This document shows, piece after piece, positions 54,551-64,000 of a DNA stretch of 64,000 nt. A program made the position numbers and the translations under genes. This stretch comes from Phaeosaccion multiseriatum. Lineage: Eukaryota; Ochrophyta, other classes. Positions within the stretch are counted from its first letter, which is position 1; the number at the start of each line of letters is the position of its first letter. The stretch spans positions 3,472,001-3,536,000 of the forward strand of contig OZ218956.1 in the NCBI GenBank assembly GCA_965112735.1, in the 5' to 3' direction. Below the pieces are notes generated by a model. The model worked only from the letters and a program-made list of their open reading frames with translations, did no database searches and had not been told where the DNA came from.

Positions 54551-57271
54551 GCGTGCCCAGGTGGGTAGCGCTGGAGAGAAGCGCAAGGCGGACAAGGCTA
54601 GCGCTGCGGCTGCCTCCAGAGAGAAGGACGCAGAGAAGCTCAAGAAGGAGGTGGAGGTCATGGTGGAGGCCTTCGAGGCCATGGAACTGGTAAGTGTGTG
54701 TGTGCGTGTGTGCGTGGGTTTCGGGGTCGGGATTGAAGGGAGGGAGGGGGATATCTCAAACGTGAGCATGTCGATCTTGACCCGCCACCCAAGCTCACTC
54801 AAAACCGTTGAGAGTCGATAGGAAGTACACTGCTAAGGTCCTTCTCCCAATGTGTCAAACACGTGTGAATCGCAACTGACATGCACACTATAGAATGCAG
54901 CCCCTCGTCCTTCCTTACACCGCTCTTACGTACGACTGTCTACCCGTGCCTCCATCCGTGCCTCTTGTGTGATCCGTCTCCTTCTCCAGGCGGCGGTGGA
55001 GGTTTCAGAAAAGTACATGGAGGTGATGGAGGTGGCCCGCGGCAAGGAGGCAGAGCTGCAGAGCATGACAAAGGACTACGAAGCAGCCAAGAAGGCCGTC
55101 AAAGACATCAAATCCGCAGGTGGGATAGGCAGGCGGGCGGAGAGGGAGGGGAAGGTGGATGATGATGATGGATGGATGGATGGTTGAGGAAGGAGTGGCC
55201 TAGGTTGGTATTTCGGTTTTGGTGTTGTGTGTCCCTCCTCGGTCTCTTCAGGATAGGTGAAGACTGCCCTTCCGCTCGACCCTCTCATCCCCTCTCGCTC
55301 TTTCTGTCACACGCACACACACACACACACACCAGAGATCGACTTGGCGAATAAGTTGGAGGACCTGAACAAGACAAAGGCGGACAACGTCGGCAAGGCC
55401 AAGCACTGGCGGCAGCTCCTCGCCAAGCTCAAGAAGGAGCACAAGCAAGAGTACGAAGAGTGGGGCAGCTTTGACGACGACGAAGGTGAGGGGGGGTGGG
55501 AGAGAGAGGTGAAGAGGATGAGTGCGTGGCCTGCCTAGCGGTGCTCGGTGCGGCGTGTGGTGTGGGTTCTTGCGGCCCACCGCTGGCGACGACCAGAGAT
55601 GTGTGTGTGGCGAGGCCTCTTCCAACAACCAACCCGCTTGCGCCGTTGTCCCCCTTCACCAGAAGAGGAGCAAGAGGAGACTATGGCAGTAGAGGGTGCT
55701 GAGGAGAGCAAGGGGGGCGAGGAGCAGGAGGGAGGAGGAACTGATGACGGCGACAGCGAGGATGAAGCTGGGGCAGAGGCGAAGAAGAGCGGCGCCGACA
55801 GGACGAGCAAGGGAGGCAATACGGCAGCACAGGGCGCCAAGGCCAAGGTCGGAAAGGTGAGGATCAGGATCGGGATCGGAGTTGGAGCGCCTGCACAGCG
55901 AAGCAGATGGTTGAGGCGAAGGGAGGCGGTGCTGGTGCGGGCTGTCAGGGAGGGAGGAGATCGCAGCCCATACCGCCCGGCACGAGAACGACGAGAGGCG
56001 TCACGAGTCATTCGTTGGCAGGGTTGAGCTTCCTGCGGGCACCTCAGCATGCGCCGCTTTCCCCATACGCCTCTAATCTCCGTCTCTCCCCCTCATCTGT
56101 GCGTGTGTGCGTGTGCCTCCTTTGCTGTACTCTGCTGTGATGTGGTGTGGCGTGAGCAGGGCTGCCTGGTGGAGCTGACGGCGGAGGAGCTCGGGGAGGT
56201 GAACAAGGAGGAGGTGAAGGAGGATCTGACGGTGCAGGAGGGGCAGCGGGACAAGCTCAAGGGAAAGGTCAACATGAACGCGCTGTTGGAGTACAAGAGG
56301 AAGGAGGGAGACTACTTGGCGAGAGTCAAGGTCAGTCACAGAGACCAGAGGGAGGGGAGGCGAGGAAGAGGGGAGGATGCGAATGTGATTGTACCGGCAA
56401 GAGAAGAGGGGAGAGGAGGACGAGGAAGAGGAGGACGAGGAAGACGAAGAGGAGGAGGAGGAGGAGGATGCGAATGTGATTGTGCCGGGCAGAGAGGAGG
56501 GGAGAGGGGTTGCTTTGGTCTCTTGTCGGCGAAGGAATGGGGGACAGTTGTCACTCAAGTCTAGAGGGATTTCGTTGCATCGTATTCCTTATCATTGATT
56601 GGCCTTTGTGCTTGTGTGTTTCGGTTTGCGTCGCCCCTCTTCCTCCTCGTCTCCCCGTCATCCTCAGGAGCTCGACGACATCACAGAGCAACGCAACGCC
56701 GCGAGGAGGAGGCTGGAGGAGCTCCGGCGGAAGAGGCTCGAAGAGTTTATGGCCGGCTTTGGTCACATCACGCTCAAGCTCAAGGAGATGTATCAGATGA
56801 TAACGCTGGGCGGAGACGCGGAGCTGGAGCTGGTGGACAGTCTAGACCCCTTCAGTGAAGGCATTGTGTTCAGTGTAAGGCCCCCCAAGAAGAGCTGGAA
56901 GAACATTGCCAACTTGTCGGGGGGGGAGAAGACGCTCTCTTCGCTGGCGCTGGTGTTTGCACTGCACCACTTCAAGCCCACGCCTCTCTACGTCATGGAC
57001 GAGGTGAGTCAAGAGGAGGGGCCATGAGCAGTTGCTGCTACAGCTGTTGGCGGTACAGCAGCAGCTACTACTTGTGGACGCCGCGCCGCTACGTTAGCGC
57101 TAGAGCCCCTTCTGACCAACACACACCCCTTGAGTCCTGCATGCTTAAGCTTATTAAGACCGTGCTAAGACGGGGTGCGATGCACGGCCGAACCACTTAC
57201 ACAACAACAATAACAACACCACCACCACCACCACCAACAACAACAACAACTGGACCGAATCTGACACATAT

Positions 57272-57302
<31 letters not shown>

Positions 57303-57612
57303 GATCGACGCGGCCCTGGACTTCAAGAACGTGTCCATCGTCGCCAACTACATCAAGGAGCGCACCAAGAACGCGCAGTTCATCATCATCTCGCTACGCA
57401 ACAACATGTTCGAGCTCGCCGACCGCCTCGTGGGCATCTACAAGACGCACAACGTCACCAAGTCCGTCACCATAAACCCCAAGGTGCTCGCGGGCAGCAT
57501 CTTCGCGCCTCAGGGGTCCGCCGCAGCAGCAGCAGCAGCAGCAGGAGGAGGAGGAGGAGGCGCGATTGGTGGTGTAGTGCGGCCTCTGGGCGACAGTACG
57601 AACAACCGATGA
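48998..57612 (+). CDS. SMC4: SMC4, condensin ATPase subunit
   Basis: Sixteen exons, all in phase: 48998-49410, 49708-49864, 50203-50295, 50482-50579, 50815-51001, 51332-51566, 52195-53618, 53871-53969, 54144-54266, 54561-54689, 54990-55119, 55336-55485, 55663-55856, 56160-56330, 56668-57003, 57304-57612; 1415 residues. It pairs with SMC2 in condensin to compact chromosomes. The acidic, Ala-rich N-terminus leads to ENFKSYGG and Walker A GPNGSGKS (103-110), then DNNRFLILQGEVEQIAMMKPKG typical of SMC4. The hinge lies in the big exon 7 (GRLGDLGTIDPKYDVAV, MSGAMSGGG). Coiled coils flank it. The C-terminal head has LSGGEKTLSSLAL (about 1284), PLYVMDEIDAALD (Walker B with catalytic Glu split across the last intron) and FIIISLRNNMFELADRLVGI. 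The tail ends in Ala/Gly repeats. Exon 13 adds a Glu/Gly-rich insert to the coiled coil. Confidence 0.95.
51690..51905. repeat. Minisatellite of about 33 bp in SMC4 intron 6
   Basis: About six imperfect copies of a unit with GGTGGGAGGGTAGG and CGGGTAAGGATAAGG. Confidence 0.9.
54279..54450. repeat. 40-bp minisatellite in SMC4 intron 9
   Basis: Four tandem copies of a unit containing GAGGCAGGGGCAGAGGGG and GGCATGTATGGGTGGACG, almost without variation. Confidence 0.95.
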
Positions 57613-58372
57613 GAGGATGAGAGGCACAGGCGCAAGTGGGACCGCACCGGTCGCTGTTACGACGATGATTTGAATTGATTTGTTTGATTTTTAGTCCAAA
57701 GGAGTGGGAGGATGCGGAGCCCACAGGGGGGCGGCAGGGCCAGGCCTCAAGAGGAGGCGGGGGAGTGCGTGTATGTGTGTGTGTGTGCGTGGGTAGACTC
57801 GGCGTTTAATTATAAAGTGCACGTGCTGCGTGTTTTCTCTCTCTTCTGTGCGTCCAGCCGGCTGCCTGTCGACAGGTCCAGGGTTGAGATAGTGTGCTGA
57901 AACATTAAAAAATGATTTTATTTTTATTTTATAATTTCATTTATCACAGTAAAAGTGTAAAAGTGAAAGACTCGACACTATAGCACAGCGCGGACCCTTA
58001 TGGATCGGAGAAGGACGGAATAGATTCGGACTGGACGGCCTCTGTTGTTTTTCTTGCCTTTTGCTCTGCCTCTCTCGCTCAGACCGTGCTTGTTGAACAT
58101 TGCCATCCACGCTCCTCCTTCTATCCCTTGTGGAAAGTCAGTCCGTTTCTCACAAACCCCCCCCCCGGCACTATTAGATGGCACTGCTACCTTATGTGTG
58201 CGTGTAGTCCGTTTCACTGGAGGTCGATGGCATGACTTTCCACACTCTACACTGCTGCGTTGATTCCTTCTCCTCCTCTAAAACCTTCTCCACCTCTTCC
58301 TCGACTCCCCTGTTTGAGCTGTAATAGAGTTTTCGTGTATATTAGATACCCAAAAATCCATGGCCTCGATAA
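57613..58372. other. Intergenic region after SMC4
   Basis: Probably the SMC4 3' UTR at first, with an AT-rich block at 57900-57965 that could be the polyadenylation region. No gene seen between there and the tRNA. Confidence 0.5.
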
Positions 58373-58446
58373 GTCTCATTAGCGTAGTTGGATAACGCGT
58401 CCGCCTACGAAGCGGGAGATCGCGCGTTCAAGTCGCGCATGAGATT
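58373..58446 (+). tRNA. tRNA-Arg (anticodon ACG)
   Basis: A full cloverleaf can be drawn: acceptor GTCTCAT with ATGAGAT (first pair G-U), D stem GCGT/ACGC, anticodon stem TCCGC/GCGGG with loop CTACGAA, variable AGATC, T stem GCGCG/CGCGC with loop TTCAAGT. Anticodon ACG decodes CGN after inosine modification. No intron. A T run follows at once, as expected for RNA polymerase III. Confidence 0.93.
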
Positions 58447-58447
58447 A

Positions 58448-58453
<6 letters not shown>

Positions 58454-58478
<25 letters not shown>
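58454..58478 (+). terminator. RNA polymerase III T-run terminator
   Basis: 25 consecutive T residues, starting 8 bases after the tRNA; far longer than the four to six needed. Confidence 0.85.
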
Positions 58479-59136
58479 CCCTCTTTTTTCCCCTGACCTC
58501 TCCAACGGGCTACACATTCCATTTTACAGTGCATTGTTTAGAAGCAGAAAAAAAAGACCCCCAATCAATGTCATTGCGCATCCTATCGAAGTCATTTCTC
58601 TTTTTTTCTTTTTTTTTTTTTTTTACTCTCGACTGCAACTGGAGCTGGAATTGAGACGGTATTTGTGCGGGTTGGGGGGGGGGGACGGGTTTGGGTGAGT
58701 GTGTGTGCGTGGGTGTGTGCTCGATGGAGTAAGTGAGTGACGTGTGCTAGAGCTACCTCCCTCTACCTCGAGCCTACTCGAGCCTACTCAGAGAGAGCCC
58801 CCAACACTTCCTTTTCCTAACCCTTCCCCCCCCCTCTTTTTAAGACACACTATCACTATTATCACTATCCCCACCCAGAGAGCCGGCCCAGAGTCTGGAA
58901 TAACCCCCCGGATGACGGGGGGAACTATCGGCGTAGGAGGTGGTGCATTGGTTAGCTCGACTGGGCAGCTGCTGCCTGCGAGAGCGACCCAGGGCCTGAC
59001 CTCTCAATACACTGTGATTCATCTGTGATTCATAAGTACACCGCCCAAACTGAACGGGAAAGAAAAGGGCAGGCAGACATTGCCCAAGCGTCGACGTGCC
59101 TGCAGGGCCTCGCCACGCCCCTCCGAGGAGTTCAGC
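58479..59136. other. Intergenic region between tRNA and antiporter 3' end
   Basis: Contains a further T-rich run (58599-58625) and, at 58930-59055, a segment with weak resemblance to a tRNA-derived short element followed by GCCCAAACTGAAC, a word repeated elsewhere in the window. Confidence 0.4.
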
Positions 59137-60244
59137 TTAGAGGTGTTGTTTCTTGCCGAATATCCGGTGTCGGAAACTGCTGCTGGGCCGGGGGCTCATC
59201 TCCCCGGACGCGTCCGCCGCATCAGACGAGTCCAAAGCACCCCTCCCCCCTCTCTGCAGCAGCGAAGAGGAGGAGGACGCGGACTCCACGTCGACATGTT
59301 CCTCCCCCGCCCCAGCAGAAGGGCGAGTGGCTCCTCCGCTGCCCCCTACTGCCGACCCCGACCCCGACCCTGACCCTGGCCCGCCCCCCGCTCCTCCGCC
59401 CTTGATACCGTCGCGGAGGCCGATGCCTCCACTGATGATTGGAGAAGGACTTCGGCTCCTGCTCCGGTCCGATGACGGCCTTGCTCGCTTCAGCATGAGA
59501 TCCCGCCTGGCTGCTGTATCACCACCTGCTGTGCTGCTGGTGGTCTCCGAGGGGCTCATGGGGAAGCGCTCGAGAAGGGCGATGGTGAGGGGAGATATGG
59601 CCAGGAGGACGATCGTAGTCGCCACCTGTGATTGGTTGAAAGATTGATTGGTTGTACGCACGTACGTATGTACGGAAGGAAAGGAAGCAAAGCAGAAGAA
59701 AAAAAAAGGGGGGGGGGGGGCGGAGGCTCCTGCTCACTAACGGGGCGAAAGCAAGACATACAGCCCGCTGCTGGTGTATCACCAACTGCGGTGGGTCCTG
59801 CGGTCAGCCCCCCCCTCTTCTCCCTGCCACTCACCATGATGAGGTAGAGCAGGCGAGACACAAGGCCCAGCTGATGCGCCCTCGCGATGAAGAAGAGGCT
59901 AATTTCCCCAATCTGTGCCATGAGTCCACCCGCCAGCGCCCCCGCTCGCACCGAGAAGCCAAAGCTGCGCATCACGGCCACCACCACGACCAACTTGAGC
60001 AAGAGCACGAGCACCACGCAGCGGGCCACGAGGGGGAAGTGATTGACGAGGTAGGTGGGCGACATTATCATGCCCAGGGACGCCATGTAGATTCCGCCTG
60101 AGAAGGAAGGATAAAAGGAGAGGGGGATGGCAGTGGATGGGGAGGACGGCAGGGGATTGGAGGAGGGTGACAGGGTCACTCACTGCCTGTCCCTCTCTCT
60201 CTCTCGACCCCTGCTGTCCCGCCCAATCTACCTAGCCTACACTC

Positions 60245-60312
<68 letters not shown>

Positions 60313-60322
60313 TCTCTCTCTC

Positions 60323-60353
<31 letters not shown>

Positions 60354-61792
60354 ACGCTCCAGCCACCCCGCCCCCCCTACGCTCCAACGCACCAAAGAAG
60401 TTGGTGAGTGGGTAGATGTGCCGCTGGGCCACTGCGGCGAAGGGGGAGTCCATCATGACCATGCCTGCGAAGAGGGCCCCCGCCTCGCACGACAGACTCA
60501 AGCTCTCGAAGATGATGGACATGCCGAGGCAATAGCTCACCTGTTGGTGATACAGGGAAGGAGGGAGGGAGGGAGGGAGGGAGGGAGGGAGGGAGGGAGG
60601 GATGACAGTGGATGGAGAGAAGGGCAGTGGACGAGGAGGGAGGGGGCAGGGGACAGCAGGGAACGGAAGAGAGTTGTCAGTCAGTCAGTCAGTCAGTCAG
60701 TCAGTCAGTCAGTCAGTCGTCAGTCAGTTAGTCAGTCAGTCACTCACTCACTCACTCAGTCACTCAGTCCCTCAGTCACTCAGTCAGTCAATCAGTCAGA
60801 GGGAAATGGGAAATTGAAGGTGGGGCACGGAGAAAGACGGCGGGGGCGCGCGCGTGGGTGGAGGGGCGACAAGGAAAGCTTCAAGCAAGCCGGTAAGGTA
60901 AGCAAGCATGCACGGGCGCATGCACCACCATCGACACCCCTCTCCGATCGATAACGGTCTAAGGAACACCTCTGAACCTCACACTCAAACGCACCACTCC
61001 GAGGGTGAAGAGTCCAGTCCTATCCTCTGCCTGATGAGGGCGGATGAGCTTGACGGCGTGGGGCAGCATGAGCTTGCAGCCCATCCAGCAACCGAGCAGG
61101 GCACAGGCGCCGGCAAGGAGGCGGAGGAGGCAGTCGGCCCAGCCTGACTCCGCCTCGAGGTAGACGCGGAGCACGGCCGTAGGGACGGCGAGGAGAGGGC
61201 ACATGATGACGTCCTGGAGGGGGAAGGGGGGGAGGAGGGGAGGGGAGATGCAGTCAGTCAGTCAGTCAGTCAGTCAGTCAGACAGTCAGAGGCAGGCTAG
61301 AGGCAGGCTGTCAGTCAGTTAGTCAGTCAGTCAGTCAGTCATTCAGTCAGTCAGTCAGTCAGTCAGTCAGTCAGTCAGTCAGTACTTGGTGTCACACACC
61401 TGCACATAGACGAGGTCCATGACCATCCAGGCGAAGACGGTGTCCGTGAGGCCCGTCCTGCCGAGGAAGTCCGACACGATGGTCGTGGACGACACGGTGG
61501 TGGCAGCGGCGATGTAGATGATCTGGGCGGAACATGGAGAGAGAGAGAGACACGTAGTAGAGACGCAGGGGGGGTAGGGAAGGGGAGGAGAGGGGAGTTA
61601 GAGACGAGCCACAGGCGGAATGAAGTCACCGCACCGCGCCAAGCCAAGCCAAGCCCAGCCATGACAACGGTCAGGGCCCCTAGGGCGGGATGCATCGGAT
61701 GGGGCTGGGGGATGGCAGTGGAAGAAGGAATGAGAAAGGCCGGCCCAAACCGACCCCAGCCATGTGCCTTCTCCGCACACCCTCTCCTCCTC

Positions 61793-61829
<37 letters not shown>

Positions 61830-64000
61830 TCCTCCTAAGGCAGAGAAGTCTCGTCCCCATCCCCTGCCATCCATTCTCGTCAATCCATCTACTGCCATCC
61901 ATTCTCGTCAATCCATCCACTGCCATCCATTCTCGTCAATCCACTCACCTCTCCGGCCTCGTGCATCCCTGCGAGACTGAGGCACACGGTGAGGGCAGAG
62001 AAGCACACGAAGAGCACCGTCACAGCCCCCACCCGTCCCGACGCCGTCCCCACGCCCCCCTCCGCCAGCGCCATGCCCATATGACTGCCCATGCCTCCTC
62101 CTCCTCCTCCTCCTCCTCCTCCTCCTGCTGCTGCTGCTGCTGCTGCTACTGCCATTCCTGCTCCTGTCGCTCCTGATGCTGCCGTTACTCCTGCTCCTGC
62201 TGCTCCTGCTCCTGCGCTGTGGGTTGGGAGGCGTCGGTGTGCGTGGGTCGAGTAGGCCAGGCCGTGTCCGAAGAGGAGGAAGATGGAGCCGAACTGGGCA
62301 ATGGTCTGCGCCTCGCTCACGCGGGTGATGAGGTCGAAGCAGCTGGGCCCCGCGATGATTCCTGTGGAGAGGAGAGCGGATGGCAGTGGATAGGCAGATG
62401 GCAGGGGATGGCAGTGGGCAGTTAGAGGACAGAGGAAGGTAGTGGAGAGACAGAGGAGAGAGCGGATGGCAGTGGACAGACAGAGGAGAGAGCGGATGGC
62501 AGTGGACAGACAGAGGAGAGAGCGGATGGCAGTGGACAGACAGAGGAGAGGGGATGGTAGTGGACAGATAGAGGAGAGGGGTCCCACCATGGCTCCTGAA
62601 ACCCCTCCCTCCCCTCCCTCCCCACCAAACCCATCCCCACCCCACCCCACCTCTCCCCACCCGCACCTGCCAGCAGATAGCCCAGCGAGTAGGGCACCCG
62701 CATCATGGCCGCAAACGCACCCCCCACCGCCGTGATCATGCTGAGAGCGACAATGTCTCTGAGCAGCTGCTCGTCGAGGTGCAGCACTGCGGGGTCTGCT
62801 TCCACAAGAAGCTCCTCAAGCGAGTCTCGGAGCTCTTCGTCGATGAAGGACGTCATCTGATATGGGGGATGGGGAGGGGAGGGGAGGGGAGGGGAGGGAC
62901 ATTGGAAGGAGATGGCAGTAGAAGGGAGAGTTCTGTTCAGATTGCTGCTCGTGTAAGGGGTGGATAAGTGTTAAGGTCGCCCAAACTGAACACTGAAGCG
63001 TTTGAAGGCTGCACCCGAGGGGCAGAGGGGATGGCAGAGCAAAGAGGAAGACTCGAGCATGCCCCTCCTCGGATTCGCACTGACAAATAGATTTCCTCGT
63101 CCCAGGGACTGACTGACCGACTGCCTTCCTTCCTTCCTTCCTTCGTTCCTTGTTCTTCTATTCTCCCCTCCCTCCCTCCCCTCCCCTCCCCTCCCCCCCT
63201 TTCTCCCTCCCTCCATTCCCCCCTCCCCTCCACTCCCCTCCCTCCCCCCTAACCCCTCTCCCCCTGAGCTACTGACTCACTTTGCTGGGCACGCCCTGTA
63301 TGAGCCCTCCCCCCTCCTTGCCCTTCTCCTTGAGCTTGCCCGTTTCGTAGTCCACCTTGATCTTGCCGTCCTCAAGCCGCTCAAGAACAAGCTCCTCGCG
63401 GTCGACCTCCGCTCGCGTCTGTCCGTAGGATGGAATGGGATGTGAGACCGACCCAGCGAGCGCCACCACAGTTTCAGATTCAGTTTTTTAGACCCAGACA
63501 CGCGTGCAAAGGAGGGTGATACAAAAGGGCAGCAACAGGGGCGGGGAAGAGACAAGGGGGGGGTGCGTGGGTGCGTGCGTGCGTGCGTGCGTAAGTGAGT
63601 GCAAGCCCCGGAAGAGCGACACGCCAGCATTCCTCGCCCTCCATCTCCTTGCGAGGTTGCTAGGCCCTTTTCTTTCTCCCTCCCTCCCACTCGCACTCCT
63701 CTCCTTCCCACCCCCTCCCTCCCCTCCCGTACCTTGAGCTCAAGCGTGAGTGCCTGAAAGTCGTTCCTCCTCGTCTCATTGAGCTCCAACCCCATCCGCA
63801 CAAGTCCCCAATGCGCCTCCTTGGCCCCCGCTGCCATATCACGACACCACCCCTCCTCCTCGACTTGGGGCCCCTTCCCCTCCTCCTCATTGCCGCCCCC
63901 CACCCCCACCCCCACCCCCAGCCCTTGGCCGGGCACCCTTGGTCGAGAAGTGAGGAGCTCTAAGAGGGATGTGTCTATTCTCCTCCGCACGGTCTCCAAG
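59137..64000 (-). CDS. KEA/TMCO3-type cation:proton antiporter (CPA2 family), N-terminus beyond right edge
   Basis: Nine exons in the window, all in phase: 63999-63733 (partial), 63418-63281, 62856-62667, 62361-61949, 61522-61400, 61213-60995, 60540-60393, 60097-59835, 59625-59137; 749 residues so far. The N-terminal part is soluble and charged (VRRRIDTSLLELL, LERLEDGKIKVDYETGKL), like the coiled-coil lead of plant KEA4-6 and animal TMCO3. The membrane part has the family order: LGYLLAG, GIIAGPSCFDLI, AQFGSIFLLFGHGL, ATTVSSTTIVSDFL, ELGS-like CEAGALFAGMVM, and GGLMAQIGEISLFF. It likely exchanges K+ or Na+ for H+ in an internal membrane. A 60-residue Ala/Gly-rich insertion interrupts the loop after the GHGLAYS helix. 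The C-terminal tail is Ser/Gly-rich and probably cytosolic or stromal. Confidence 0.9.
60250..60353. repeat. TC microsatellite (antiporter intron)
   Basis: About 100 bases of TC repeats with CCC interruptions, in the intron between 60393 and 60097. Confidence 0.95.
60559..60800. repeat. GGGA and GTCA tetranucleotide repeats (antiporter intron)
   Basis: GGGA run at 60559-60600 and a GTCA run at about 60675-60800, with CACT variants in the second. Another GTCA tract fills 61251-61384 in the next intron. Confidence 0.95.
62441..62575. repeat. 30-bp minisatellite carrying the dispersed GGATGGCAGTGGA motif
   Basis: About four copies of a unit with AGAGCGGATGGCAGTGGAC and AGACAGAGGAG in an antiporter intron. 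Confidence 0.9.

Noticed and set aside
58388-58654. Open frame with poly-Phe stretches
   Set aside because: Overlaps the tRNA and its T-run terminators.

Overview
This is nuclear DNA of a GC-rich, intron-rich photosynthetic eukaryote, most likely an ochrophyte (heterokont alga). The best evidence is a light-harvesting protein gene (12819-13852, minus) whose precursor starts with a signal peptide ending in an ASAF-type junction, the signature of heterokont plastid targeting. Genes have many GT-AG introns, often loaded with microsatellites and minisatellites. I cannot name the species.

Layout. 1-12.5 kb: four copies of one leucine/tryptophan-rich, ankyrin-like repeat protein family, arranged as two divergent pairs (1-937 minus / 1205-2690 plus, and 9695-10995 minus / 11158-12537 plus). 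Only the last is intact; the other three carry identifiable frameshifts or stop codons. Between the pairs lie a DUF6314-like secreted or plastid protein (4453-5151, minus) and an FMO-like monooxygenase (5654-9301, plus). 12.8-21.3 kb: the light-harvesting protein, a MAT2B-like NAD(P)-binding protein (15410-17297, minus) and, sharing a roughly 240-bp divergent promoter, an SR-type splicing factor (17537-21297, plus). 22.9-32.5 kb: SMC6 (minus, 16 exons resolved). 33.1-39.9 kb: a 1707-residue membrane hybrid histidine kinase that looks like an internal tandem duplication. 40.9-43.0 kb: an unrecognised secreted, Gly/Ala-rich protein. 43.6-48.6 kb: a protein kinase with an N-terminal helical bundle and about a dozen near-identical ARM repeats, interrupted exactly in the catalytic loop by a 1.6-kb LTR element with 224-bp LTRs and a 4-bp target duplication. 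49.0-57.6 kb: SMC4 (plus, 16 exons resolved). 58.4 kb: a tRNA-Arg(ACG). 59.1-64.0 kb: a KEA/TMCO3-type cation:proton antiporter (minus), running off the right edge.

Two chromosome-maintenance ATPases (SMC6 of SMC5/6 and SMC4 of condensin) lie within 35 kb of each other, separated by signalling genes; nothing suggests they form a functional cluster. Several adjacent genes are divergently arranged with short shared upstream regions (240-610 bp).

The most notable observations are the very young LTR insertion in the kinase-ARM gene (it can be excised on paper to give one continuous frame), the duplicated histidine kinase in which the phosphoacceptor His and the ATPase/receiver functions are split between halves, the mosaic decay of the ankyrin-like family, and a short motif (GGATGGCAGTGGATGG) scattered through introns of at least four unrelated genes. 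All exon boundaries were inferred by eye from reading frame, phase and splice consensus.
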